Assembly: GCF_938017705.1 (NCBI RefSeq)
Contig: NZ_CALIIS010000212.1
Location: 1 to 13,529, forward strand
Direction of reading: 5' to 3'
Source: an uncultured Campylobacter sp.
Lineage (GTDB): Bacteria > Campylobacterota > Campylobacteria > Campylobacterales > Campylobacteraceae
Length of the DNA stretch: 13,529 bases
Made by a program: the position numbers and the translations under genes. Each line of letters starts with the position of its first letter. Within the stretch, counting starts at the first letter, position 1. Below are positions 1-7,201 of the stretch, one piece after another. Below the pieces are notes generated by a model, which was given only the letters and a program-made list of their open reading frames with translations, ran no database searches and was not told the origin of the DNA.

Positions 1-152
1 CTGGTGGCGGGATTTTTAATTTTAGCGGATTATATGGGTTATACGACAAGCCGCTAATCGCAGGGCTCATAGCCATTTTATTTTGCGTAGGCGCAGCGGC
101 GATTTTCGTAAAATTTTTCCCTTACGAGAGGCAAAAAATCAATGAAAACTAA
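1..152 (+). CDS. C-terminal end of an unidentified membrane protein (partial)
   Basis: Reading in frame 3 from base 3, the sequence is open for 49 codons and stops at 150-152, so this is the 3' end of a gene that starts outside the window. The visible peptide has one strongly hydrophobic stretch (about residues 20-40, around PLIAGLIAILFCVGAAAIFV) followed by a charged tail ending in QKINEN, as expected for the last membrane helix and cytoplasmic tail of a polytopic protein, for example a transporter. There is too little to name the family. In C. jejuni I recall uppS at this position upstream of the prepilin peptidase; this peptide does not look like UppS, so the left flank differs. Confidence 0.5.
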   Translation, partial: GGGIFNFSGLYGLYDKPLIAGLIAILFCVGAAAIFVKFFPYERQKINEN

Positions 153-217
153 GAAATTTCTCGCTACCATAGAGCGTTTGATTAAATTTTAAAAAGTTAA
201 AGCTCCAAAGGAAAAAG

Positions 218-973
218 ATGGATTTAAATATCGTTTACGGCGTGATTTTTGCGGTATTCGGCACCTGCGTGGGCTCGTTTTGCAACGTCCTGATCTACCG
301 TCTGCCGCGCGGACAGAGCGTAAATTTCCCCGCTTCGCACTGCCCCAAATGCTCTCACGCTTTAAAATTTTATCACAACATCCCGCTGCTTTCGTGGCTC
401 TTTTTGGGCGGCAAATGCGCCTTTTGCAAAACCAAAATTTCGATTCGCTACCCGATCGTCGAGCTTTTAGGCGGCGCGCTTGCGCTTGCAGCGTATTTCG
501 GCGAGCCCGATCTTGCAAAAGCCGCAGTGCTCGGGCTTTGCTTCATCCTGCTTATGGCGCTTTCGGCGATCGATTTTGAATACAAAGCCGTACCGGAGAG
601 CCTTCTTTACGTAGTTACGGCGCTTTCGCTTGCTTATACGCTGATGTATGATTTTGATCTTAGCGGCGTGGGCGCCGCGGCGGGATACGCGGCGATATTT
701 TTCGTGCTGCGCCTCATCGTTACTTTCGTGCTAAAGCGCGAAGCGATGGGCAGTGCGGATATTTTTATCGCGGGCGTTATGGGGGCGATTTTAGGATGGA
801 AGCTGGGCGGCATCTCGATCTACATCGGCGCGATTTTGACGCTGCCTGTGTATCTCATCGCGCACAAAAAGGGCTACGAGCTGCCGTTTGTGCCGTTTTT
901 ATCGATGGGGCTGCTTCTTACTTTTATTTTTAGAGATCAAATTTTAAGGCTCTTGGACGTCATTTATGGATAG
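218..973 (+). CDS. pilD: Prepilin peptidase (A24 family, PilD/GspO-like)
   Basis: Bifunctional inner-membrane enzyme that cleaves the leader of type IV pilin-like proteins and methylates the new N-terminus; in Campylobacter the expected substrates are the pseudopilins of the DNA-uptake (natural transformation) machine. The 251-residue protein has the family layout: an N-terminal methylase-type domain with two CxxC pairs (CPKC at 42-45, CAFC at 67-70) and the GSFCNVLIYRLP motif near residue 19, then a polytopic aspartyl protease domain. The two catalytic aspartates appear to be Asp119 (SAIDFEY) and Asp181 in GSAD (178-181), where most families have GxGD. A good ribosome site, AAAGGA at 207-212, sits 5 bases before the ATG. 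Its end overlaps the next gene by 8 bases, so the two are probably co-translated. The family call is firm; the symbol is by homology. Confidence 0.9.
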   Translation: MDLNIVYGVIFAVFGTCVGSFCNVLIYRLPRGQSVNFPASHCPKCSHALKFYHNIPLLSWLFLGGKCAFCKTKISIRYPIVELLGGALALAAYFGEPDLAKAAVLGLCFILLMALSAIDFEYKAVPESLLYVVTALSLAYTLMYDFDLSGVGAAAGYAAIFFVLRLIVTFVLKREAMGSADIFIAGVMGAILGWKLGGISIYIGAILTLPVYLIAHKKGYELPFVPFLSMGLLLTFIFRDQILRLLDVIYG

Positions 974-1997
974 GGTGCAGCGTTATTTATTTAGCAATTT
1001 CGTAAGCTCGTTCGCGTCGCTTTTCAGCACGCTTTTTATCATAATGTCGATCGTATTTTTCCTTCAGATCGCGCGCATTACGTCGTTTATCGAGATAAAT
1101 TTTTCAGAGCTAGTAAAGCTCTATCTTTTCATGCTACCGCGCATACTCATATTTACGGTGCCGATCGCGTTTTTCGTAGCGCTTAGCATCTCCCTTTTTA
1201 GGCTATCTAAAGAGAACGAAACTATCGTCATTTTTACCATCGGCTACGCCACACGCAAGATCGCGCTATTTTTCGGCATAAGCGCCGCGCTGTGCTCCTT
1301 GGCGCTACTTTTCGTATCGCTTTTTATGATGCCGATAGCCGAAAATTTAAAGGACAATTTCATCGATTACAAAAAGATCAGCGCGACGCTAAATATCAAA
1401 TCCAACGAATTCGGGCAGAAATTTTCCGACTGGCTGGTTTTTATCGATTCGCAGGAAAACAACGGCTCAAGCACGCTGTATAAGGATCTGGTGCTGTATA
1501 ATCCAGGTGGCTCGCAGGATCACGAGCGGATGATCGTAGCGCGCAGCGGCGAGTTTAAAAACGAAAACGCGAGCTTTTCTGCGATGCTGCACGACGGCAA
1601 AATTTACACGATGGGCGGCGAGCAGTGGCACGTAAGCGAGTTTGAAAGCCTAACCCTGCGCACGCAAAGCGACCGCAATATCCGCGGTGGAGGCGGCGTG
1701 ATCGGATACTGGAGCGATATGAGCGGCAGCGAGAAGCGCAGGAAAGAATTTAGCATCTACACCCTCGTCTCGCTCTTTCCGCTGGCGAGCTTTCTGTTTG
1801 CGCTAAGCCTCGGTATCGTGACCTATCGCTACGAAAAGGGCTTCGTTTACGCGGGGATCTTCGGCGTGCTTTTTAGCTACTTTGCGATGATCATGCTACT
1901 CTCTAAATACCCGAGCATCGCGCTTCCCGTGACATTCGGCGTTACGCTTATCGCATCGCTACTTTACTACAGGATCAAAATTGCCCCGAGGTACTGA
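966..1997 (+). CDS. LptF/LptG family (YjgP/YjgQ) LPS export permease
   Basis: Inner-membrane permease subunit of the Lpt machine that moves lipopolysaccharide or lipooligosaccharide from the inner to the outer membrane with the LptB ATPase. At 343 residues it is close to the usual family length. It opens with MDRVQRYLFSNFVSSF, the typical amphipathic start, then three N-terminal membrane helices (about 15-35, 50-75, 95-125), a soluble periplasmic beta-rich region (about 130-250) and three C-terminal helices (about 262-340). The ATG lies inside the last codons of the prepilin peptidase gene (ATGGATAG overlap), and the 3' end overlaps the truA frame by 17 bases, so the three form a compact operon. 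Sequence alone does not let me say LptF or LptG; the position next to truA matches the C. jejuni gene I recall as LptF-like. Confidence 0.88.
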   Translation: MDRVQRYLFSNFVSSFASLFSTLFIIMSIVFFLQIARITSFIEINFSELVKLYLFMLPRILIFTVPIAFFVALSISLFRLSKENETIVIFTIGYATRKIALFFGISAALCSLALLFVSLFMMPIAENLKDNFIDYKKISATLNIKSNEFGQKFSDWLVFIDSQENNGSSTLYKDLVLYNPGGSQDHERMIVARSGEFKNENASFSAMLHDGKIYTMGGEQWHVSEFESLTLRTQSDRNIRGGGGVIGYWSDMSGSEKRRKEFSIYTLVSLFPLASFLFALSLGIVTYRYEKGFVYAGIFGVLFSYFAMIMLLSKYPSIALPVTFGVTLIASLLYYRIKIAPRY

Positions 1998-3318
1998 AAA
2001 AAGCTCCGAGCTTTGCGGCGGCGAAATTTTAAACAAAAGCTCGTCCGCTCGAAATTTAACGAATAAAATTTCGGCAAGCAAGGCTAGTGCGTCTAAAATT
2101 TTGCGTGGCGTAAATTTAAAGCATGAAGCCCAAAATTGCGAGCAAGCTTTGATCTTAAACGACGGGGTTTCAAATTTTAAAAATTCCGCTCTCGCAAGCT
2201 CGGCGAGCAATACGGCTACCTATACTGCGCCCGATTGCGGTTTGAATCACGAAAGCGTCAGGCGAAATTCGGACGCCGTTTGCGCCAAAGAGACCGCGCG
2301 TGTAGCAAATTTAAATTCCGCCCGCAAAAATTCCGCCGATACCGCCGCTTTGGATATTTGCGCGGCAAGTGCAGAGGAAATTTACACGACCGTGCACGCA
2401 GACGCCCGCATCGCAAACTCTCTCAAAGCAGATACCGCCTGGAAAGCGGGCGTTTCCGCAAATACCTTCGCAAGCGCGTCCAAACTCAAAAATATTCTCA
2501 AGAGCGCGCCCGCAAGCGACTTCGCAGCGAGCAAACTTGCGCATATCGGCAAAATAAGCGCCCTGCCAAATACTCCCGCAGATGCATGCCCCTTCGCAGC
2601 GAGCGTAAACTCCGAGCGCGTGAAGCTCAAGCTTGTCTATTCCTACGACGGCTCGAAATTTAGCGGCTCGCAGTCTCAGCCTCACGGGCGCGGCGTCGAG
2701 GACGTGCTGCGCGCGGCTTTGGGGCGAGTAGGAATCTTTGCGCCGCTCATCAGCAGCTCGCGCACCGATAAAGGGGTGCACGCGCTGCGCCAGGTAAGCT
2801 GCGTCGAATGCACCGTGCACTGGGAGCTGCCGCGTCTAAAAGAGCTTATCAACCGCCACTGCGCGCCCTATATTTTTGTACGTCACATCAGCCCGGTGCC
2901 GCGCGATTTTCATCCGCGTTACGACGCCGTGGCGCGCTGCTATCGCTACGTTTTAAACCATGGACGCCCCAGCCCCTTTCTTAGCGATTTTTGCGTGTTT
3001 TATCCGCGCGTGGATCTTGCCGCGCTCAATGCTGCGCTTGCAAATTTTATCGGCGAGCACGATTTTAGCGAGTTTATGAAAAGCGGCAGCGACATAAAAA
3101 GCCCTGTGCGCGAGCTCTACGTCGCGCGCGCCTATTCTTTTAGAAATTTAACCTTGATAAATTTTAAAGCCAACGGATTTTTGCGAGCGCAGGTGCGGCT
3201 GATGGTCGCAAACGCCCTAAAATCCGTGCAGAGCGGGCGCAAGATCAGATTCTCGCGAGCGCTTAGCAGAATCCCCTTTCCGCCGAACGGGCTGTATCTT
3301 AGCGGCGTGAGTTATTAA
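1981..3318 (+). CDS. truA: tRNA pseudouridine(38-40) synthase TruA with an unusual long N-terminal extension
   Basis: TruA converts uridines 38-40 of the tRNA anticodon arm to pseudouridine. The enzyme proper starts near residue 214 (VKLKLVYSYDGSKFSGSQ) and runs about 232 residues, close to normal TruA length. The catalytic aspartate is Asp263 in SRTDKGVHAL; YRYVL (321-325) and GFLRAQVRLMVANAL (399-413) are further TruA landmarks. Residues 1-213 are low-complexity, about one third Ala+Ser by hand count (41 A, 29 S), with FAS/FAAS-type repeats near 163, 181 and 205, and no recognisable domain. There is no ATG before residue 214. The open frame can start at TTG 1981, which has AGGA at 1971-1974 six bases upstream, or at later TTG codons, or at GTG 2620 directly before the enzyme, which lacks a clear ribosome site. 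The enzyme call is firm; the true start is not. Confidence 0.85.
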   Translation: MPRGTEKSSELCGGEILNKSSSARNLTNKISASKASASKILRGVNLKHEAQNCEQALILNDGVSNFKNSALASSASNTATYTAPDCGLNHESVRRNSDAVCAKETARVANLNSARKNSADTAALDICAASAEEIYTTVHADARIANSLKADTAWKAGVSANTFASASKLKNILKSAPASDFAASKLAHIGKISALPNTPADACPFAASVNSERVKLKLVYSYDGSKFSGSQSQPHGRGVEDVLRAALGRVGIFAPLISSSRTDKGVHALRQVSCVECTVHWELPRLKELINRHCAPYIFVRHISPVPRDFHPRYDAVARCYRYVLNHGRPSPFLSDFCVFYPRVDLAALNAALANFIGEHDFSEFMKSGSDIKSPVRELYVARAYSFRNLTLINFKANGFLRAQVRLMVANALKSVQSGRKIRFSRALSRIPFPPNGLYLSGVSY

Positions 3319-3373
3319 GACTTGAAATTTATAGCGTTAAATTTTATCTCCAGACGTTTGGATTTCAAGCTTA

Positions 3374-3395
3374 GAATTTTATCGCGGTAAAATTC
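3374..3395 (+). other. Perfect 8-bp inverted repeat downstream of truA
   Basis: GAATTTTA (3374-3381) and TAAAATTC (3388-3395) are perfectly complementary around a 6-base loop TCGCGG. It lies 56 bases after the truA stop. A weaker 8-bp pair, CTTGAAAT near 3323 and ATTTCAAG near 3362, lies just before it. There is no T-run afterwards, so it is only a weak terminator candidate; both arms also carry RAATTY words, which are common throughout this window. Confidence 0.4.
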
Positions 3396-3408
3396 CGCAT
3401 ATCAGAGC

Positions 3409-3440
3409 AGATCACCGCCCTACTCTCATATTAGATCACC
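3409..3440 (+). repeat. Short direct repeat AGATCACC x2 upstream of the TAXI gene
   Basis: AGATCACC occurs at 3409-3416 and again at 3433-3440, 24 bases start to start, in the leader of the TRAP transporter operon. Two exact 8-mers so close could be half-sites for a regulator, but chance is possible. It is not linked to any known site that I recognise. Confidence 0.3.
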
Positions 3441-3493
3441 TGTGCCGCGATGTGTAAAATCGTAAATTTGCGCGAAATTCGATCTGTTTTTAT

Positions 3494-3546
3494 TAGAATT
3501 TTATAGAAATTTAGCAATACTTTTAAACTTTTAACTCAAAAAGGAG
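3494..3546 (+). promoter_or_regulatory. Probable promoter region and ribosome site of the TAXI-TRAP operon
   Basis: The stretch 3487-3540 is T- and A-rich with candidate -10 boxes TAGAAT (3494-3499) and TATAGA (3502-3507); I cannot choose between them. A strong ribosome site AAGGAG is at 3541-3546, 5 bases before the ATG at 3552. Campylobacter sigma-70 promoters usually lack a fixed -35 box, so its absence is not informative. Confidence 0.4.
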
Positions 3547-3551
3547 CAAAG

Positions 3552-4493
3552 ATGAAAAAATTTTCTGTTGCTTTGGCCGGTTTGGCCTTACTAGCTAGCG
3601 TTTCGGGCGCTAAGGAGTTCATCAATATCGGCACCGGCGGTATGACCGGCACCTATTATCCGGTAGGTGGCGCGATTTGCCGCTTGGTAAATATGGATAA
3701 AAATATGAAATGCTCCGTGCAATCGACGGGCGGCTCGACGTATAACGTCAATAACGTGCTTAAAAAAGAGCTAAATTTCGGCTTCGTTCAAAGCGATGTC
3801 GTCTATGATAAATACAACGGTACGGGCAAATTCCAAGGCGCGGCGGATAAAAATTTACGCTCCGTAATTTCGATCTATCCGGAGCTTTTGGCTTTCGTCG
3901 TCTCTAAGGAGAGCGGCATCAAAGCCTACGGCGACGCTACGGGTAAAAAGATCAATATCGGAAACCCGGGCAGCGGCAACGAGCTAACCAGCACAATAGT
4001 TTTTGAAAACTACGACTTTGATCTTAAAAAGCTCGCCCAGCACGGCGTTTTAACGGCGCAAGAATGCCCTATGGCGCTAAAAGATAAGAAGATCGACGGA
4101 TACTTCTACGTCGTAGGACATCCGACCGCAAATATCACCGATGCGGCAACCTCGCTTCCTATCGACTTAGTCGGCATCGACGATGAGCATATCAAAAAAA
4201 TTATGGAGAAATATCCATATTTCGCTAAAGGCGTGATCCCTGCGAAGATGTATGACGGCGTAGATCACGATACGCAGACTATCGGCGTAAAGGCCGTACT
4301 CGTAACCGACGCTAGCCAAAGCGACGAGGCGGTTAGAGCGGTAGTTAAGGCGATACTTGATAATTTCGACGAGTATAAAAAGCTACACCCTGCGCTAAAT
4401 TTGGTAAGCAAAGAATCTCTTTTAGAGGGGCTTAGTGCACCGCTTCATCCTGCGGCAGAGGCGGTATATAAAGAAGCCGGGCTGCTGAAATAG
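3552..4493 (+). CDS. TAXI-family TRAP transporter periplasmic solute receptor
   Basis: Periplasmic binding protein that captures a small organic solute and delivers it to the fused TRAP permease encoded next. Its 313 residues fit the family. A clear Sec signal peptide (MKKFSVALAGLALLASVSGA, cleavage predicted near residue 20) is followed by the family-typical start EFINIGTGGMTGTYYPVGGA (22-41), the STGGSTYNVNNVLKKELNFGFVQSD region (58-82) and a NPGSGNELTS segment in the middle. TAXI receptors studied elsewhere bind glutamate, 2-oxoglutarate or similar acids, but the ligand here cannot be read from the sequence. A strong AAGGAG ribosome site supports the start. The permease ATG follows 8 bases after this stop. 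Confidence 0.9.
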   Translation: MKKFSVALAGLALLASVSGAKEFINIGTGGMTGTYYPVGGAICRLVNMDKNMKCSVQSTGGSTYNVNNVLKKELNFGFVQSDVVYDKYNGTGKFQGAADKNLRSVISIYPELLAFVVSKESGIKAYGDATGKKINIGNPGSGNELTSTIVFENYDFDLKKLAQHGVLTAQECPMALKDKKIDGYFYVVGHPTANITDAATSLPIDLVGIDDEHIKKIMEKYPYFAKGVIPAKMYDGVDHDTQTIGVKAVLVTDASQSDEAVRAVVKAILDNFDEYKKLHPALNLVSKESLLEGLSAPLHPAAEAVYKEAGLLK

Positions 4494-4501
4494 GCTAGTT
4501 G

Positions 4502-6583
4502 ATGGAGAAATCTACACAAAAAGATGAGCAGGTTTTAGAGGTAAAAAGTAGAGAATTTACCTCTAAAAAGCTCTTCTGGCTCGTGACGCTGGTCTGCTTC
4601 GCGTGGTCGGTCTTTCAGCTTTACATCGCGTATTTTACGCTAAATACGAATATCGCGCGCTCAATCCACTTGGCGTTCGCCATTTTTATAATTTTTTCGC
4701 TTTTTCCGTTTCGTCCGCGCTCTAAGGCGCATTTTTATATCCCGTTTTACGATTATATTTTATTAATCGTTGGAGTCGCCGCGATCTTGTATCCTGCGAT
4801 AGAATTTAACGAGCTAGCGCAGCGTCCGGGAAATTATCTAACCAGAGATATCGTAGCGGCCTTTATCGGAATTTTCATACTCTTTGAAGCAGGTCGCCGT
4901 ATGATGGGACCAGCGCTTGGCATTATCGCTTTTACCTTTCTTCTGTATTGCTACTTCGGCCCTTATATGCCCGACATTATCGCGCATCGAGGCGCAAGCT
5001 TTGAACTGCTTGCAGGGCATATGTTTTTAACTACAGAGGGCGTATTTGGCGTGCCGGTAGGGGTCAGCACCAGCTTCATCTATCTGTTCGTGCTATTTGG
5101 CGCGCTTTTGGAGCGAGCCGGAGCGGGGCAGTATTTTATAAACGTAGCGTTTGCGATTTTAGGTCGCTTCTGCGGAGGACCCGCCAAGGCTAGCGTAATC
5201 GCTAGCGGACTAACCGGCATGGTAAGCGGCAGCTCAACCGCAAACGTCGTGACAGTGGGCACCTTTACGATCCCGCTAATGAAAAAGGCAGGGCTTACCG
5301 CCACTAAGGCGGGCGCTATCGAGGTCGCTGCGGGCGTAAACGGGCAGCTTATGCCGCCTATCATGGGCGCTGCGGCGTTTATCATCGCGGAATTTTTAGG
5401 TATGAGTTACACCAACGTAATGATCGCGGCGGTGATCCCAGCCTTCGTCTGCTACGCGGGGCTATTTTTCATCGTGCATCTGGAAAGCTGCAAGTTAGGG
5501 CTTCACGGCAGCCGCGATTACGCCAAGGTTTCAAAGCTAAAAATTATATTTAGTGGCATTCATTACATAATACCGATTTTGGTGCTTCTTTTCACTCTAT
5601 TGATTCTAAAAGAAAGCGCGATCTCTGCGGCGTTTAACTCGATCTGTGTGCTGTTTTTGATAATGATCGTCCAAGAGCCCGCTAAAAAAACGATATTTGG
5701 CGAAAAGGTTGGCAAGTCCGATTTTATCGTCGGCTTTGTCGATATCTTTTGGGCTATGGTGGGTGCTGCTAAAAATATGGTCACGGTAGCCGTTGCCACC
5801 GCGCTAGCGGGCATCATAATCGGCTCGATCTCGCTTACCGGGCTGGGACAGGTTCTTTCAGAGCTCGTAGAAGCGGTCGCGGGAAATAGCATAGTGCTGA
5901 TACTTCTGATGACTGCGATAATGAGCCTTATTTTGGGCATGGGGCTTCCTACGACGGCGAATTATATCGTCGTTTCGAGCCTAATCGCTCCGGTGATTTT
6001 GATACTGGCGGATAAAAACGGCTTTCTAATCCCTGCGATCGCAGTGCATCTTTTTGTCTTTTATTTTGGAATTTTAGCCGACGATACGCCTCCCGTGGGT
6101 ATCGCCGCATACGCTGCGGCGGGCATCGCAAAGGCAAATCCCGTAACCGTGGGACTTCAGGGCTTCGTGTATGATCTGCGTACCGCGGTGCTTCCATTTG
6201 CGTTTTTCTTCAACAACAAGCTGCTTTTGATCCAAAGCATCGGCGATCCGATGGATTCAAAGAGCATCGTTTGGATCAGCGATCCACTGCAAATCGTGCT
6301 GATTTTTGCCACGGCGATCGTGGGTATGTTTGCTTTCAGCTCCTCGCTGCAGGGCTGGTTCGTAACAAAATGTAACCTGATAGAGCGCCTGCTATTGCTG
6401 CTAGTAACGCCGCTAATGCTGGTGCCTAATATCTGCGCGAAATTTATCGAGTTTATCCCGAGCGAATATGTAAGCTACGGCATCGGCGCTGCGATCTACG
6501 CGCTGATCTTTGCAAAGCAGTGGGTTTTAAGACCTAAAGACTCGGACAATACGCACGCCGAAAATAGCGCACCTGCGGCGTAA
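4502..6583 (+). CDS. TRAP transporter permease, fused small and large subunits (4TM/12TM)
   Basis: Ion-gradient-driven inner-membrane importer that works with the TAXI receptor just upstream. It is a single 693-residue chain combining the DctQ-like N-terminal part (four helices, about residues 25-150) with the DctM-like large subunit (about 165-690). Conserved DctM landmarks are visible: MVSGSSTANVVTVGTFTIPL (about 240-259), MGLPTTANYIVVSSL (about 480), and the ADDTPPVGIAAYAAAGIAKA segment (about 525-545). A TTG sits immediately before the first ATG; I chose the ATG at 4502 as the more natural start. There is no strong ribosome site, so translation is likely coupled to the upstream gene, whose stop is 8 bases away. 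A terminator follows 10 bases after the stop, so these two genes form the whole unit. Confidence 0.92.
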   Translation: MEKSTQKDEQVLEVKSREFTSKKLFWLVTLVCFAWSVFQLYIAYFTLNTNIARSIHLAFAIFIIFSLFPFRPRSKAHFYIPFYDYILLIVGVAAILYPAIEFNELAQRPGNYLTRDIVAAFIGIFILFEAGRRMMGPALGIIAFTFLLYCYFGPYMPDIIAHRGASFELLAGHMFLTTEGVFGVPVGVSTSFIYLFVLFGALLERAGAGQYFINVAFAILGRFCGGPAKASVIASGLTGMVSGSSTANVVTVGTFTIPLMKKAGLTATKAGAIEVAAGVNGQLMPPIMGAAAFIIAEFLGMSYTNVMIAAVIPAFVCYAGLFFIVHLESCKLGLHGSRDYAKVSKLKIIFSGIHYIIPILVLLFTLLILKESAISAAFNSICVLFLIMIVQEPAKKTIFGEKVGKSDFIVGFVDIFWAMVGAAKNMVTVAVATALAGIIIGSISLTGLGQVLSELVEAVAGNSIVLILLMTAIMSLILGMGLPTTANYIVVSSLIAPVILILADKNGFLIPAIAVHLFVFYFGILADDTPPVGIAAYAAAGIAKANPVTVGLQGFVYDLRTAVLPFAFFFNNKLLLIQSIGDPMDSKSIVWISDPLQIVLIFATAIVGMFAFSSSLQGWFVTKCNLIERLLLLLVTPLMLVPNICAKFIEFIPSEYVSYGIGAAIYALIFAKQWVLRPKDSDNTHAENSAPAA

Positions 6584-6593
6584 AATCAAATTT

Positions 6594-6660
6594 GATCCCG
6601 CTAAATTTTAAGATAAATTTGCGGGATCTTATTAAATTTATCTTCTTGCTTTTTATTCTT
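6594..6660 (+). terminator. Intrinsic terminator after the TRAP operon
   Basis: GATCCCGC (6594-6601) pairs perfectly with GCGGGATC (6621-6628). Inside, the two AAATTT words can pair after a one-base bulge, giving a 14-pair stem with a small loop. A T-rich stretch follows (6629-6660, including TTTTT near 6650), although the T-run does not start immediately. The position 10 bases after the permease stop fits termination of the two-gene operon. Confidence 0.7.
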
Positions 6661-7129
6661 GCACCAGGATTTTAAATTTGAATCGACTTTGTTCTAAATT
6701 TAAATCCGTCTATCTAAACTACTCAAAATTTTAAATTGCGCCGAAGTAATTATGCTGCTTAGTAGATGAATTTATTCATACGAAGTTACCGTGTTAAAAC
6801 TATCGTGTACTAAATCCATGCTTGTCTATATGATTATCGCAAGCCGCAGGATACGTGAAATCAATAGAGCAAAGCCGTTTTCGCGTTGCCTGCCTTCGAT
6901 AGTTTAAAATATACACGTCCACAAAAGCGAAAATGATTCTTAGAGCAGATAAAATCAAAACTGTGCAAAATTTCTTCAAAACGATTTGATAATTAATGCC
7001 GGACGTTATAAAATTTTACTTATTTACAGCAATTTCTTGATTATATGTTGTACTTTATTTAAAATAATTTTTATAAAAATATCGATGGAATGGGGAATTA
7101 TTAGTCAAATTTAATTCTATAAAAATACT
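6661..7129. other. Gene-free AT-rich leader upstream of the TonB receptor
   Basis: I find no credible coding region on either strand in this ~470-base stretch: frames are broken by stops and short ORFs lack ribosome sites. It contains several AAATTT words, and a 14-bp palindrome ATGAATTTATTCAT at 6766-6779. The last 150 bases are very AT-rich, unlike the flanking genes. It may hold a long regulatory leader, a small RNA, or the remains of a lost gene. Confidence 0.4.
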
Positions 7130-7194
7130 TTAATAATTAATATTAAATTTATCCGCTTTGAGTTATAATCCGAGATTAAATTTCAAAATAGAGG
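7130..7194 (+). promoter_or_regulatory. Promoter with overlapping AT palindrome, and ribosome site, for the siderophore receptor
   Basis: A consensus -10 box TATAAT is at 7164-7169, about 33 bases before the ATG. Just upstream, TTAATAATTAATATTAA (7130-7146) contains the perfect palindrome TTAATATTAA and the overlapping dyad TTAATAATTAA, covering the -35 position. That is where an iron repressor such as Fur would be expected to bind, but the match to known Fur boxes is loose, so the operator call is inference. The ribosome site GAGG is at 7191-7194. Confidence 0.6.
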
Positions 7195-7201
7195 AACAAA
7201 A

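Noticed and set aside
189..518. 109-codon minus-strand ORF over the prepilin peptidase
   Set aside because: It lies over the conserved zinc-motif domain of the + strand gene and has no family features.
2235..2663. 142-codon + strand ORF in another frame over the TruA extension
   Set aside because: Very Arg/Lys-rich shadow translation with no recognisable motif; it shows that several frames are open here because of composition.
2311..2820. 169-codon minus-strand ORF opposite the TruA extension
   Set aside because: It runs into the firmly coding TruA core and is Cys/Ala/Arg-rich as expected for a shadow of a GC-rich frame; no ribosome site or family match.
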